From positions 1 to 64,000 of the forward strand of contig JAAEAF010000377.1 of NCBI GenBank assembly GCA_011037195.1: DNA of 64,000 bases. The letters run 5' to 3'. The translations under genes and the position numbers were made by a program. Positions 1-8,383 of this stretch are shown piece after piece (the stretch's first letter is position 1; each line of letters starts with the position of its first letter). This DNA is from Triatoma infestans (lineage: Eukaryota; Arthropoda; Insecta; Hemiptera; Reduviidae). Under the pieces are notes generated by a model. That model did no database searches. It had not been told where the DNA came from and saw only the letters and a list, made by a program, of their open reading frames with translations.

Positions 1-480
1 GGGTATTTTTGATAGTTTTGACTTTATTAAATAACTCTTTGCCTTCTTTAGAGCTTTCTTTGACGCATCACTGATCGACAAAGGTGAATTTACACGCGCT
101 GCTTTTATAACATCTTTAATAGTTTTTACCTTTTTCACCCCACCACCTAATTTTACATTAGCTTTCATTGTGTTTGTGACAGCACAAGCTGACGCTTTCT
201 CACCAAAAGAGGAGTCACGTGCCTTTGTTCTTTGCCAAGCTTTGTCAGCGAGTATAAGATCAGCCTTATGTCTTGATTCTAGATCCTTATGTTGAGAGTA
301 TGCAATGTCGTGTTCCCGACAGGCTTCGTCTAAAGGATTAATACCTCTATCTCCTCGTTTTAATCTTTCTTGTAGCTTAGTTCCAGGACCGCAAAATCTG
401 TACCCAGGTATGTGCACTTCAAAAGGGAGTTTGTTAATCGCTGAATTTATAAGACCTCTTCCGACTGTTTTCCTTCTCAT
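1..480 (-). CDS. Phospholipase A2-like (parvovirus VP1u-type) protein of the Polinton, partial
   Basis: An open frame runs from an ATG at 480-478 to the window edge with no stop (160 codons visible, C-terminus missing). The protein has a glycine-rich loop FCGPGT near residue 30 and the catalytic pair in ACREHDIAYS near residue 55, the calcium-loop and HD..Y arrangement of the phospholipase A2 domain found in parvoviral VP1 and in some Polinton/adintovirus minor capsid proteins. The rest is lysine-rich. In such viruses the domain helps particles cross membranes; here that role is inferred from the family. It is transcribed away from the ATPase gene, with about 60 bp between their starts. The frame is intact as far as it can be seen, unlike its neighbours. 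Confidence 0.72.
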   Translation of the reverse strand, partial: MRRKTVGRGLINSAINKLPFEVHIPGYRFCGPGTKLQERLKRGDRGINPLDEACREHDIAYSQHKDLESRHKADLILADKAWQRTKARDSSFGEKASACAVTNTMKANVKLGGGVKKVKTIKDVIKAARVNSPLSISDASKKALKKAKSYLIKSKLSKIP

Positions 481-543
481 TATGATGCCATTAGTGAGAC
501 CTGCAACTATATATATAGTGTCGCATCCCCTTGATAAATTATT

Positions 544-1239
544 ATGTGTTTAGAGAAGCAAAGTGAAAGTTTGCCTATCTGCAATCTACTGAATAATTCG
601 ATAGACGAACATGTGAAAATAAATCGACATGGTGTACTACTTCCAGATAATATTCGAGCACTTATTTGTGGATCTTAAGGTTCTGGTAAAACCAATCTTA
701 TGGCTTGTTTGCTTTTACAACCAAATGGCCTAAAATTCGCACATGTATGTCTATGCAGTCAGTCGCTTCAACAAGAGAAATATTTATACTTAGAAGAGAT
801 CTTTAAACTAGTTCCAGAAATAGGATTCCTTACAATTAATACTACTCAACAAATAATCACTCCTGATCTAGCAGAACCAAACTCTGTCATAGTTTTTGAT
901 GATATTTCAATGGATGGGCAGGAAAATATCAGGAAATATTTCAGTATGGGACGTCACAAGGACATTGACTGCTTTTATCTTTGCCAAAGTTATGCTAGGA
1001 TCCCAAAACACCTTATTCGTGACAATTCTAACTTTATCATATTGTTCAAACAGGATGACTTAAATTTAAAACATGTTTACAGTGACCATGTAAGTTCCCA
1101 CAGTGTATCATTTGAGAAGTTTAAACAGATGTGTGATATCTGCTGGGAGGAGCCGCATGGATTTATAACTCTGGATAAAACAAGAAATTTTAACAATGGC
1201 AGGTTTCGGAAGGGGTTGGATACATTTATCTATATATAG
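544..1239 (+). pseudogene. Polinton genome-packaging ATPase (FtsK/HerA, A32-like), stop in the P-loop
   Basis: The frame starts at ATG 544 and ends at 1239 (about 231 codons). The Walker A motif is recognisable as CGS-stop-GSGKTN, with an in-frame TAA at 676-678 inside the P-loop; the frame continues unchanged on both sides. Walker B is SVIVFDD near residue 120, followed by the conserved QSYARIPKHLIRDNSNF stretch typical of Maverick ATPases. This family pumps DNA into capsids. The stop falls in the catalytic motif, so the copy is non-functional; only an internal ATG at 700 would give a protein, and it would lack the P-loop start. Confidence 0.8.
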
Positions 1240-1270
1240 CTTGGGAGTAGAATAGTTTTCTCATTCCGCT

Positions 1271-2386
1271 ATGGATCCCAACGTTACTAAACAACTTATT
1301 GAAACTTCTAAATCATTACGCTCTAAATTCAAAAGTATGAAGCGAGGTCTTCAATCATCTCAAGAAGAACTAGAAAGGAGTTTGAAACCCATTACGGAGC
1401 CACTGCAAGAGCTGGTTCAGCGGAAAAAACGGGTCAAAAAAGATGCCCCGTTAATGGAAGATTATGTGCCCTTGAAATTGAAAAAAGATGCTTCAACGGA
1501 CTCATCGATGAAAGCTTCTACTAAAGAGGATTCAACAGAAACACTAATTAAAGATCTTTCACAATCACCGATTGAAGCGTCTACCCCTATAAAGCATCCT
1601 ATTCCAGTAAAACAAGAAGAAGAAGAGACTTTTGAGGAGGAGATCACTCCTTTAGAGTATATAGCAAAAATTGATAAACAAGAATTAGAGAAAAGTTTAA
1701 GAGAAGAAGAAGATTTCGGTCCTTTAATGCAACCATATATATTGAAAATGATGACTGGAGACACAGGGGATATGGATGATAGATACGGAATTAGGGTTCT
1801 ACCATTAGGCGGTATGGCCATTGGAAATGCTCAGGTAACCATAGACGGTGGAGACATTAATGTAAACGGCGAGTGGTATGAAGGTACCGAAGGTTTGTTG
1901 CAGTTATTATTTCTAAAACAACCCACCCACTATTCAGAAAATGATCTAGATAATTATAAAGATATTCTAATTAGGAGTGATGCATATAAGCGTCAGTTTA
2001 GTGATGAAAAAGGAATTAGTTCTAGCAGAGGATGGAATTACAAACATATCATCGCTCCTCTTTTTAATCCACCCTCAACATCACTGGAAGAACTTTTACC
2101 ACAAACTAGGTTTACTCCACCAAGTACAGCATCACATAGTCGAACACCCCTCACTCTGATTGCAACAAAACCTACTACTACTAGTAGATATCCGCTAAGA
2201 CCAAGGCCAACTGTTGGTAAAGGTATGAGGGAAGATCAAAGTATTTATGAATACTGGGATGATCCTAACGAACTGGTTGAACGACTTCGGCTGCTATACG
2301 CCTCAACTAGTGCAGGTCATACAGGGCATGAAAATGAAATTCACTCTATAATTGAAGAGCTGAGAGAGGCTGATATTATTTATTAA
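1271..2386 (+). CDS. Polinton-associated hypothetical protein (lysine/glutamate-rich N-half, conserved C-half)
   Basis: An intact 371-codon ORF starts 31 bp after the ATPase. Residues 1-150 are highly charged with likely coiled coil. Residues about 165-260 form a globular-looking block containing YGIRVLPLGGMAIGNAQV, a GEWYEGTEGLLQLL segment and SRGWNYKHIIAPLF. The C-terminus has YEYWDDPNELVERLRLLYAS and HENEIHSIIEELREADII. I recall this layout from uncharacterised proteins encoded by arthropod Mavericks (DUF8207-like), but no biochemical function is known to me. It is the only long intact ORF of this element. The start chosen is the first ATG after the ATPase stop. Confidence 0.6.
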   Translation: MDPNVTKQLIETSKSLRSKFKSMKRGLQSSQEELERSLKPITEPLQELVQRKKRVKKDAPLMEDYVPLKLKKDASTDSSMKASTKEDSTETLIKDLSQSPIEASTPIKHPIPVKQEEEETFEEEITPLEYIAKIDKQELEKSLREEEDFGPLMQPYILKMMTGDTGDMDDRYGIRVLPLGGMAIGNAQVTIDGGDINVNGEWYEGTEGLLQLLFLKQPTHYSENDLDNYKDILIRSDAYKRQFSDEKGISSSRGWNYKHIIAPLFNPPSTSLEELLPQTRFTPPSTASHSRTPLTLIATKPTTTSRYPLRPRPTVGKGMREDQSIYEYWDDPNELVERLRLLYASTSAGHTGHENEIHSIIEELREADIIY

Positions 2387-2441
2387 ACTGGTAAAATTTT
2401 GATTAACTGTTCAGTGTTAACTTAACACAGCGCCAAATAAC

Positions 2442-2891
2442 ATGTCGGTCGACAAATTTGGTAGATCATTACCTGAAATCAAGAAAGTATTTCACGCAAG
2501 TGACGATGAAGATGGTGATTATATCGACTTTGAAAATAAACGCTTAATCGGGGTGAGTGACGCTTTAAGGGGTTCTGATGCTGTTAATAAGAGATATCTG
2601 GAAAAATATGTAACTAACTTAAATACTTCTGGTAAAAATGACTTAATTTCTAAAACATACTTGGAAAATTATATAGATCAATCAGATTTACCAACCAAAT
2701 TATACATTCAAAACTATCTAAACGAACATTTTGTATCCAAAAAGTACCTATTAGAAACTTATGATGAGGCTAGAAAATTAGTGACTCAGAAATATGTACA
2801 ACGCTTATTTGAAACAATAATAAATAGACTGAATGCATTCAATCCGAATACTCCTTTAACACCCTATCAGCTAAAAACAGTTTTTGATTAA
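2442..2891 (+). CDS. Polinton small protein with fibre-like motif
   Basis: An intact 149-codon ORF begins MSVDKFGRSLPEIKK and lies 55 bp after the preceding gene. The segment NKRLIGVSDALRGSDAVNKRYLEKYV resembles the recurring 'RL..v.DP...DAV.K.Y' module of viral and phage fibre proteins and of small Maverick ORFs. The rest is helical and charged. A structural or attachment role is an inference from that motif alone; the family is uncharacterised as far as I know. Confidence 0.5.
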   Translation: MSVDKFGRSLPEIKKVFHASDDEDGDYIDFENKRLIGVSDALRGSDAVNKRYLEKYVTNLNTSGKNDLISKTYLENYIDQSDLPTKLYIQNYLNEHFVSKKYLLETYDEARKLVTQKYVQRLFETIINRLNAFNPNTPLTPYQLKTVFD

Positions 2892-2983
2892 GTAAGTGTT
2901 AAGAATAAATATAATACTTATATTTTAGAAATAAATATCAGATGCGAAAAAATTCTGTAAAGGATAAGGTGCTATAAAGGGCA

Positions 2984-3719
2984 ATGTCTTCCAAAAAAGC
3001 TGTAGTTACGGAACTTCATAGACAAGCACGTGTACGCTACCCTCGAAGACGTACACTGCTCAAAGGTATAGATGATTTATGGCAAGCTGATTTAATAGAA
3101 ATGATACCATATGCTCGCCAAAATAGTGGTTAAAAATACATATTAGCAGTAATTGATTGTTTTTCAAAATATGCCTGGGTAGAACCTGTTAAATCCAAAG
3201 GCGCTCAGGATATCACTCACGCAATGGACAATATTTTTTATTCAAGTGGTAGAGTGCCCAAAAATATTCAGACAGATAATGGGAAAGAGTTCTACAATGC
3301 TTCCTTCAAGAAGCTCATGAAGAAGCACAACATTAATCACTACAGTACTTACAGCCAGATTAAAAGTTCAATTGTTGGAAGTTTTAATAGAACCTTCAAA
3401 TCTATGATGTATCAGTTGTTTAGTCTTAGAGGAAACTACAATTATACAAAACATTTACCTGATCTCATAAATACCTACAATAGCAAAGTACACCGTACGA
3501 TTGTATGACACCATCAGAAGTAAATCCTACCAATGAAGCATCCTTACTAGCTAATGTTTACTCTTCTAATGTAAAACGAAAAGATAAACAACGTTTTGAA
3601 GAAGGAGACTATGTACGTATCTCGAAAAGAAGAACTATATTTACTAGAGGATATACGCCCAACTGGAGTACAGAAATATTTAAAATTAAAAATGTTCGCA
3701 ACACAATTCCATATACTTA
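2984..3719 (+). pseudogene. Polinton retroviral-type integrase, N-terminal and core part (broken)
   Basis: The frame starts at ATG 2984. The DDE integrase core is clear: first Asp in LWQADLIEM, second Asp in QTDNGKEF. The position of the third catalytic residue reads SSIVGSFNRTFKS, where relatives have Glu, so the catalytic Glu appears replaced by Gly. There is an in-frame TAA at 3131-3133 and a one-base deletion near 3503 that shifts the frame (the end of the core continues from 3505). The C-terminal part is separated by an LTR retrotransposon inserted at 3720 and resumes at 8192. In its family the enzyme inserts the element into the host genome; this copy cannot work. Confidence 0.85.
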
Positions 3720-4010
3720 TGTAGGATTAAATTAGATTGAGTCAATTGCAACAAGGTTCAGCTCAGCCTTTATTTAAATACGAATTACACTTATTGGTTT
3801 TAACAGTTCTTCTCAAATAAACCGCTTCTGCTTACGATTTTAAAACGTTCTCCTTACTTAAATATGCTTCTCAAAGGTTCACCGAAAAACTCTTCGCCTT
3901 CACGTTTTCACTTCCCTCTCGCACTATATCACCTGGTATATCTTTTTTTTTTAATCATCTGTGACCTCCTCTATCGATTCCTATCAGCACATCGATTTTA
4001 CTTCCCTACA
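3720..4010 (-). repeat. 3' LTR of LTR retrotransposon 1
   Basis: This 291-bp LTR begins TGTAGGATTAAAT and ends CTTCCCTACA on the + strand. It matches 7888-8177 along its length, apart from small gaps and the missing last bases of the other copy. Just inside it (4011-4025) the minus strand reads GCAGGATGGCCGAGT rather than a clean polypurine tract. Confidence 0.9.
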
Positions 4011-4024
4011 ACTCGGCCATCCTG

Positions 4025-6511
4025 CTAAGAATTCGCCTCGAATTCGTCCGGATGTATCTCTTGATTCTTTCTTTCAGCAACACTACTTTCAGCTATATCT
4101 TCATCTTTGTCAGATTCTCTATCCCATGAATCTTGCACATCTTCATTTTCATCCAATAAAACTGGAGATGTTGGCATTGGTTCAACAGGAAATGTAGGTT
4201 GTTCAACAGAAGCAGGAGTGTCCACTATTTCCACATGAACATTTTTTGGACCATCAAATTGTTTTCTCTTCAATTTAGTGAATAGTTTAGGTTTAGGTGG
4301 TGCTACCACTTGCTGATCGCTGGACCCACCAGCTGCTGCTATACGCATGGCTTTCATCGCTTCAAGTAGGCCTTGGGCACGAGCCTGATCAGCTTTCTGT
4401 TTGGAACTTAATAATTTGCCTTCCGTTTTTAAACGCTCTTTTTTTCCTTTTCTTTTCTGTTTTCGACGCTCTTTTCGTTCTTGTTCCAACCGTATCTGTT
4501 CTTGTCTGGCTCTTTCCGCTTCCTCTTCCTTCTTTAACTTTTCTGCTTCTTCAGCCGCTAATCTTTCCTCTTCTTCTTTGATTTTCTTTAGAGCTTCCTG
4601 CATAGCTGTTATTGCTTTCTTCTTAGGTTTTCCTGGTTTTTCTTTCTCTTCTTTTTCGCCTTCCTTTTTCTTCTTATCGTCTTCATCATCATCGTCACCT
4701 TCTTGTGGCTCTTCAGACTTTTCTTTTGATTCATCAGGTTTCGCCTGTGGTTCATGAACAGCTTCCACAGTTTCCTGCTCTTGTGGTTCAGGGGCACTAG
4801 CAATCTGTTTCTTTATTTTAGCCTTTTCCGCTAATTTCTTTTGTTTTCCTCGTTCTTTTCTCAAGTCTTGGAATTCATTTACAACTTCTGCTTCTATTTC
4901 CTTCCTCAACTTGAGGTCTTCTTTGTTTTTTATCTTGACTCCAAATAATAGTTTGAACGGGGTAGTGTTGATGGTTCTTTGACTGGAATTTTTGTCTCGA
5001 TTTGTTGATTTAGAGCACTCCCTTCTACTGTTTTCTTCTTTGTTTTCAAGTGAACTCTTGCTTTCCCTAAATCTTTCTTCTTTAGAATCAGAGGTTTCAG
5101 TTTTTCGGCTAGATTCTTTTCCAATACCACTTCTTCTTTCCGTTCCATTTCGTTTCTTGTCTTCTCCTCTTCCTCTGTCATCATCCATGCTACCTCGCCT
5201 CCTGTCATCACCTCTTCTTTCGTCATCCCTTCTTCGATCATATCGCCTTTTACCTTCCTCATCCCGTCGGTCATCTTCACAACCCCATCTATCATCTCTT
5301 CTCCTATCACTTCGTTCACGATCTCTATCTCGATCTCTTTCTCTACAATGATCTCTCTTTCCTCCTCCATATCGTTCTGAGTTACTTCGACTACTTTCTT
5401 TCTCGTCAATCTTAACAAAGTATTGAACCCCACGGCCCTTTCCTTTCCATTTTATTTTGGAAACATTCTGACTGAAATCAACATGAATCCTTCTATCGTC
5501 AATTAATACATTATCCGTTTTCAAATATGCTTGTTCACAAGATCTTTGCTCTTCAAACTCAACGAAAGCATATTGTATTGATTCCCCTGTTGCATGATTT
5601 CTGATAATTTCACAACTTTTGACTTTGCCAAAACGACTAAAGATTATTTCTAAATCTTTATCAGTCGTAACTGGATTCAATTTACAAACGAACAACACAT
5701 TTTCTGGTGGAGCAATATCTGCATCAGGTAAATCTCCAACTATTTCCTCAATACTTAGTTGTATTAAAAAGTTGTCATCCTCTTTCCTCTTAATTTGAAC
5801 TTCCGATGACGTCATAAATATATCTGCTTGGTCTAAGATGTCTCTTCCGATAACAACAGGCGTCTGTATAGCTTCCAAAGGAACGACATGAAATCGTAAA
5901 GGAAATTCTTTGTCTTGAAGACTAATATTAGCTTGAAAGGAGCCGAGTGTTTCCACATTGGAATCACCTATCCCCTTCAGGCATATCTTCATAGGCGACA
6001 ACTTTGGTGAACCAATTCTTGAATGCATATCTTCCCTCAGCACACTCACGTCGGCTCCTGTGTCCAACAGTGCAGATGTTTGGTGGTTCTCAATCTTGAT
6101 TGGAACCTGATTATTTGGAAGATTTACAGTCATTTGACTTATGTTCCTTTCTTTCTCAGATGGTCTAATTTTGGTACAAGCTGGAGCTATGTGTCCAAAC
6201 TCATTACATTTGAAACATTTCTGTCCCCTTTCCCTAAAAGGACACTCCCTACCCTTGTGGCCTCTTTCCCCACAGTTGTAACAATTTCTTTCTTGGGTCT
6301 TGTCCTTTGTGGGTGCAAACTTACTGCTGTCCGTTCTGGTTTTCCTGAATGATCCCTGGCTACTTCTTGTCATACTGGACTCAGCTATATCTGATTTAAT
6401 TTTTGAATAAGTTTTCAATTTCTTCTTAAATTCATTATAAGTTTCTGCACCATAAAGAATTGCCTTTCTTTCGGGCTCATCTGGAATCCCATCTATAACA
6501 TGCTGTATAAC
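4025..6511 (-). CDS. Gag-nucleocapsid/protease fused to captured PPIL4 and eIF5B segments
   Basis: After the TGA the same frame runs on for about 828 codons; the first ATG is at 6418 and the numbering below starts there (797 residues). Residues 46-81 hold two CCHC zinc knuckles ([14 protein letters not shown] and [14 protein letters not shown]). Residues 105-215 are a retropepsin-like protease with catalytic [12 protein letters not shown]. From about 223 the protein becomes a PPIL4-like RRM (RNP2 LFVCKL at 242, RNP1 YAFVEFEE at 283) plus an Arg/Asp-rich tail to about 479. Residues 485-520 are an LTR-element integrase remnant ([20 protein letters not shown]). Residues about 525-775 match the charged N-terminal region of eIF5B. 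The frame has no stop from 6511 to 4025. It is either an expressed fusion or was kept open by chance since a fairly young insertion. Family calls come from memory of these proteins. Confidence 0.82.
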   Translation of the reverse strand, partial: VIQHVIDGIPDEPERKAILYGAETYNEFKKKLKTYSKIKSDIAESSMTRSSQGSFRKTRTDSSKFAPTKDKTQERNCYNCGERGHKGRECPFRERGQKCFKCNEFGHIAPACTKIRPSEKERNISQMTVNLPNNQVPIKIENHQTSALLDTGADVSVLREDMHSRIGSPKLSPMKICLKGIGDSNVETLGSFQANISLQDKEFPLRFHVVPLEAIQTPVVIGRDILDQADIFMTSSEVQIKRKEDDNFLIQLSIEEIVGDLPDADIAPPENVLFVCKLNPVTTDKDLEIIFSRFGKVKSCEIIRNHATGESIQYAFVEFEEQRSCEQAYLKTDNVLIDDRRIHVDFSQNVSKIKWKGKGRGVQYFVKIDEKESSRSNSERYGGGKRDHCRERDRDRDRERSDRRRDDRWGCEDDRRDEEGKRRYDRRRDDERRGDDRRRGSMDDDRGRGEDKKRNGTERRSGIGKESSRKTETSDSKEERFRESKSSLENKEENSRRECSKSTNRDKNSSQRTINTTPFKLLFGVKIKNKEDLKLRKEIEAEVVNEFQDLRKERGKQKKLAEKAKIKKQIASAPEPQEQETVEAVHEPQAKPDESKEKSEEPQEGDDDDEDDKKKKEGEKEEKEKPGKPKKKAITAMQEALKKIKEEEERLAAEEAEKLKKEEEAERARQEQIRLEQERKERRKQKRKGKKERLKTEGKLLSSKQKADQARAQGLLEAMKAMRIAAAGGSSDQQVVAPPKPKLFTKLKRKQFDGPKNVHVEIVDTPASVEQPTFPVEPMPTSPVLLDENEDVQDSWDRESDKDEDIAESSVAERKNQEIHPDEFEANS
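4094..4798 (-). other. EIF5B: Captured eIF5B segment (charged N-terminal region)
   Basis: Codons read [20 protein letters not shown], a long Glu/Lys/Arg coiled-coil stretch, then [20 protein letters not shown] and [12 protein letters not shown], and later [14 protein letters not shown]. This order ([29 protein letters not shown], RAxAxLE, DSW near acidic residues) is the signature I know from the non-GTPase N-terminal half of eIF5B. The GTPase domain is absent. There are no introns. A generic charged coiled coil is the alternative, but the ordered motifs make that less likely. Confidence 0.75.
4799..4981 (-). other. LTR-element integrase remnant between two captured segments
   Basis: Around 60 codons include [20 protein letters not shown] and [20 protein letters not shown]. 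The motif 'spF.LLFG..m..keDl.lr' is typical of the region after the integrase core in Ty3/gypsy elements. Its presence shows the element once had pol and that host sequence replaced parts on both sides of this remnant. Confidence 0.65.
5429..5752 (-). other. PPIL4: Captured PPIL4 segment (RRM domain)
   Basis: Codons spanning this interval read [20 protein letters not shown], then [20 protein letters not shown], and later [20 protein letters not shown] and KWKGKG. That is the linker and RNA-recognition motif of the nuclear cyclophilin PPIL4, including both RNP motifs. The cyclophilin domain itself is absent. The following Arg/Asp/Glu-rich stretch down to about 4982 probably is the PPIL4 C-terminal tail. 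No intron interrupts the segment, which suggests capture from spliced mRNA. Confidence 0.85.
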
Positions 6512-7414
6512 TCATTCAGCGTCTAAATTTGCGCGGCTCCCTATTTCCTTCATGGTTGCTAGGTACTCTTCAAAAGTTTCATCTCTCTTCTTTTTCCTCT
6601 TAATGAGCAGTTTATGGATATCAGTAGCGGTAGTTGTTTCTTTAAATTCTTCCCTTAGAAATAATTTTAAGCGTGACCAACTCACAATTCCACCTTCCGC
6701 CTGCATAAGAGTCTTGGCCATACCCTTGAGTAGCCTTTTCGCATAGATAAGCCTTTGAAATTCGCTCCATCTTGCCACATCAGCTATTTCCTCGAAGTCG
6801 TCTATCCACTTCTTTATAGGGTATCCACCTTTACCATCAAACGTTCTAATCGAATCTTCCACGTCTCGAAAGGTAAGGCTAAATCGCTCAGGTTTGTCTC
6901 TTTCATAGCGGAAGCTCATGTCTGAGGCCCTGCCTTTTAATTGGGTTCCTTCTTCGAAACTACCCCTTTGCTTTTCCCAAACTTTCTCTTCATTGTCTGA
7001 ATCCTGCTCTTCGTCAAAGTCATCCTCTCCCATTTCGAGGGAATTCGGAACCTCCGTCGGCGCTTCTAGGTTACATAAGAATTTGACCAATCTGGTGGCG
7101 AGTGTAGTTTCATCTCCTTTATAATATAAATCAAGAACATGGCAGGCAATCGTAAGATCAGGCAATGAGAGATTATCTTTTATCTCATTGATTTTTCGTT
7201 TTCCTTCATCCGAATCTGCGTCAAAAGAGAAACCACAGAAATTTCTTAGATCTTGTCTCAATAATCTTGATTTTCCTCCTTTTCCAAAAATAATTTCGTG
7301 CAGTAACCTAATAGCGTTAACAGATGCAAGCTTCAGACTGAACTGTATCTTAGGAAAGTCGCCTAGTACTTTCATCTTGTTTAAATTTAATTCAAATTTA
7401 ATCAACAAAATCAA
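6512..7414 (-). CDS. Gag (capsid part) of LTR retrotransposon 1
   Basis: The frame of 300 codons starts at ATG 7414 and ends at a TGA (6514-6512). The middle carries the Ty3/gypsy-type capsid pattern, including FDGKGGYPIKKWIDDFEEIA and a following YAKRLLKGMAKTLMQAEGG region, then KRDETFEEYLATMKEIGSRA. An acidic stretch lies around residues 135-150. Gag builds the retrotransposon particle and packages RNA. The next ORF lies in the same frame and the intervening codons still spell gag-like sequence, so the TGA looks like either a single nonsense mutation or a readthrough stop, as in some gammaretroviruses; the sequence alone does not decide. Confidence 0.85.
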   Translation of the reverse strand: MILLIKFELNLNKMKVLGDFPKIQFSLKLASVNAIRLLHEIIFGKGGKSRLLRQDLRNFCGFSFDADSDEGKRKINEIKDNLSLPDLTIACHVLDLYYKGDETTLATRLVKFLCNLEAPTEVPNSLEMGEDDFDEEQDSDNEEKVWEKQRGSFEEGTQLKGRASDMSFRYERDKPERFSLTFRDVEDSIRTFDGKGGYPIKKWIDDFEEIADVARWSEFQRLIYAKRLLKGMAKTLMQAEGGIVSWSRLKLFLREEFKETTTATDIHKLLIKRKKKRDETFEEYLATMKEIGSRANLDAE

Positions 7415-7864
7415 ACAACTTTTACTTTTTTATTATTTCTTCTTTCTTTAACTTGCAACTTATATTCAATTCAATCTAGCAGAATATCAAAATTAAATTA
7501 AGCTGTAAGTCAACATCAAACAATGGTGAACATAATATGAAATACTAAACCATTTAAATATAAACAACTTATCTTAACTGAATGTCTCTTCAACTATAAA
7601 TCAACTTATTTACTTGCAAAGGTAAAATAAGTCTTCTTAGTAACACAAGGAAGAAGTATAAAATGAAAATTTAGATAGGTGTAATAGGTTGCAGTAACCA
7701 GACTTTTCTTTAATATTATTCTTTTTATTTTAATTTAAATTTTTTGTCTAAAAAAATAAACATATGTAACATAAAACTGTTCCTTTAACCTCTTCTTAGT
7801 TAAACTCAATTTTAAAATCTTTTACCTGGATATTCTTCTTTAAGCTGTACCTTTTATTGCAATT
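7415..7864 (-). other. Leader of LTR retrotransposon 1
   Basis: About 450 bp lie between the primer-binding site and the gag ATG. The stretch is AT-rich and has no long ORF, as expected for a 5' untranslated leader with packaging signals. I see no further structure in it. Confidence 0.55.
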
Positions 7865-7883
7865 AATCCCGGAGCGGCCCCCA
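7865..7883 (-). promoter_or_regulatory. Primer-binding site resembling tRNA-Pro
   Basis: Four bases inside the 5' LTR the minus strand reads TGGGGGCCGCTCCGGGATT. This resembles the complement of the usual eukaryotic tRNA-Pro 3' end, differing at three central positions. A site beginning TGG right after the LTR end is the standard place for tRNA-primed minus-strand synthesis and fixes the element's orientation. Confidence 0.7.
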
Positions 7884-7887
7884 AATT

Positions 7888-8177
7888 TGTAGGATAAAAT
7901 GTAGATCGAGTCAATTGCAACAAGGTTCAGCTCAGCCTTTATTTAAATACAAAATTACACTTATTGGTTGTAACAGTTCTCTCAAATTAAACCGCTTCTG
8001 TGCTTCCCCCCGGATTTTTAAACGTCTCCTTACTTTAAAATTTGCTTATCAAAGGTTCAACGAAAAAACTCTTAGGCCCTTCACGTTTTCACTTCCCTCT
8101 TCGCACTATATCACCTGGTATATCTTTTTTAATCACCTGTGACCTCCTGCTATCGTTTCCTATCGCACATCGATTTA
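7888..8177 (-). repeat. 5' LTR of LTR retrotransposon 1 (outer end truncated)
   Basis: The copy begins TGTAGGATAAAATG and stops at CACATCGATTTA, lacking the final CTTCCCTACA of the other LTR. The integrase sequence ATTCCATATACTTAT, also present at 3706-3720 next to the left LTR, follows directly. Confidence 0.9.
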
Positions 8178-8191
8178 TTCCATATACTTAT

Positions 8192-8376
8192 TTGTTGGAA
8201 GATTTGACAGGACAGCCCATTCAAGGTGCATTTTACACTTAGGAGCTGCAGAAAACTAAATATAAAGATGTATATCTTGTAGAAAAAATACTGAGACGTA
8301 AAAGTAATAAGCTGTATGTAAAGTGGTTAGGTTTCAAGAAACCTTCTTGGATAAATGTAAAAGATTTAGTAGCTTA
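8192..8376 (+). pseudogene. Polinton integrase, C-terminal chromodomain part
   Basis: This is the continuation of the integrase after the LTR element. Reading from the repeated IPYTY codons (8177-8191), the frame gives a short linker, a TAG at 8240-8242, then a chromodomain-like block: DVYLVEKILRRKSNKLYVKW followed by LGFKKPSWINV, ending at a TAA at 8374-8376. Chromodomain-like tails are usual on Polinton integrases and may guide target choice. A 5'-truncated LINE begins eight bases after the stop. Confidence 0.8.
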
Positions 8377-8383
8377 ATAAAGT

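Larger units (their letters stand above)
3720..8177 (-). mobile_element. LTR retrotransposon 1 (gag-protease with captured PPIL4 and eIF5B segments)
   Basis: Direct LTRs lie at 3720-4010 and 7888-8177. The intact copy starts TGTAGG and ends CCTACA, so its ends are inverted repeats. The element is on the minus strand: the right LTR is its 5' LTR and is followed by a primer-binding site at 7883-7865. One reading frame runs from 7414 to 4025, broken by a single TGA. It encodes gag, two zinc knuckles and an aspartic protease, but reverse transcriptase and RNase H are absent and only a scrap of integrase remains. Host-derived segments fill that space, so the element must have depended on enzymes supplied in trans. 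The two LTRs differ by many substitutions and small gaps, so the insertion is not recent. It interrupts the Polinton integrase. Confidence 0.88.

Noticed and set aside
305..553. 82-codon + strand ORF
   Set aside because: It lies opposite the phospholipase-like minus-strand frame, which has clear motifs; the + frame is a shadow.
4297..5433. Several ORFs on both strands inside the 4025-6418 fusion
   Set aside because: They read low-complexity Leu/Ser/Phe or Lys/Glu strings that are other frames of the charged PPIL4 and eIF5B segments.
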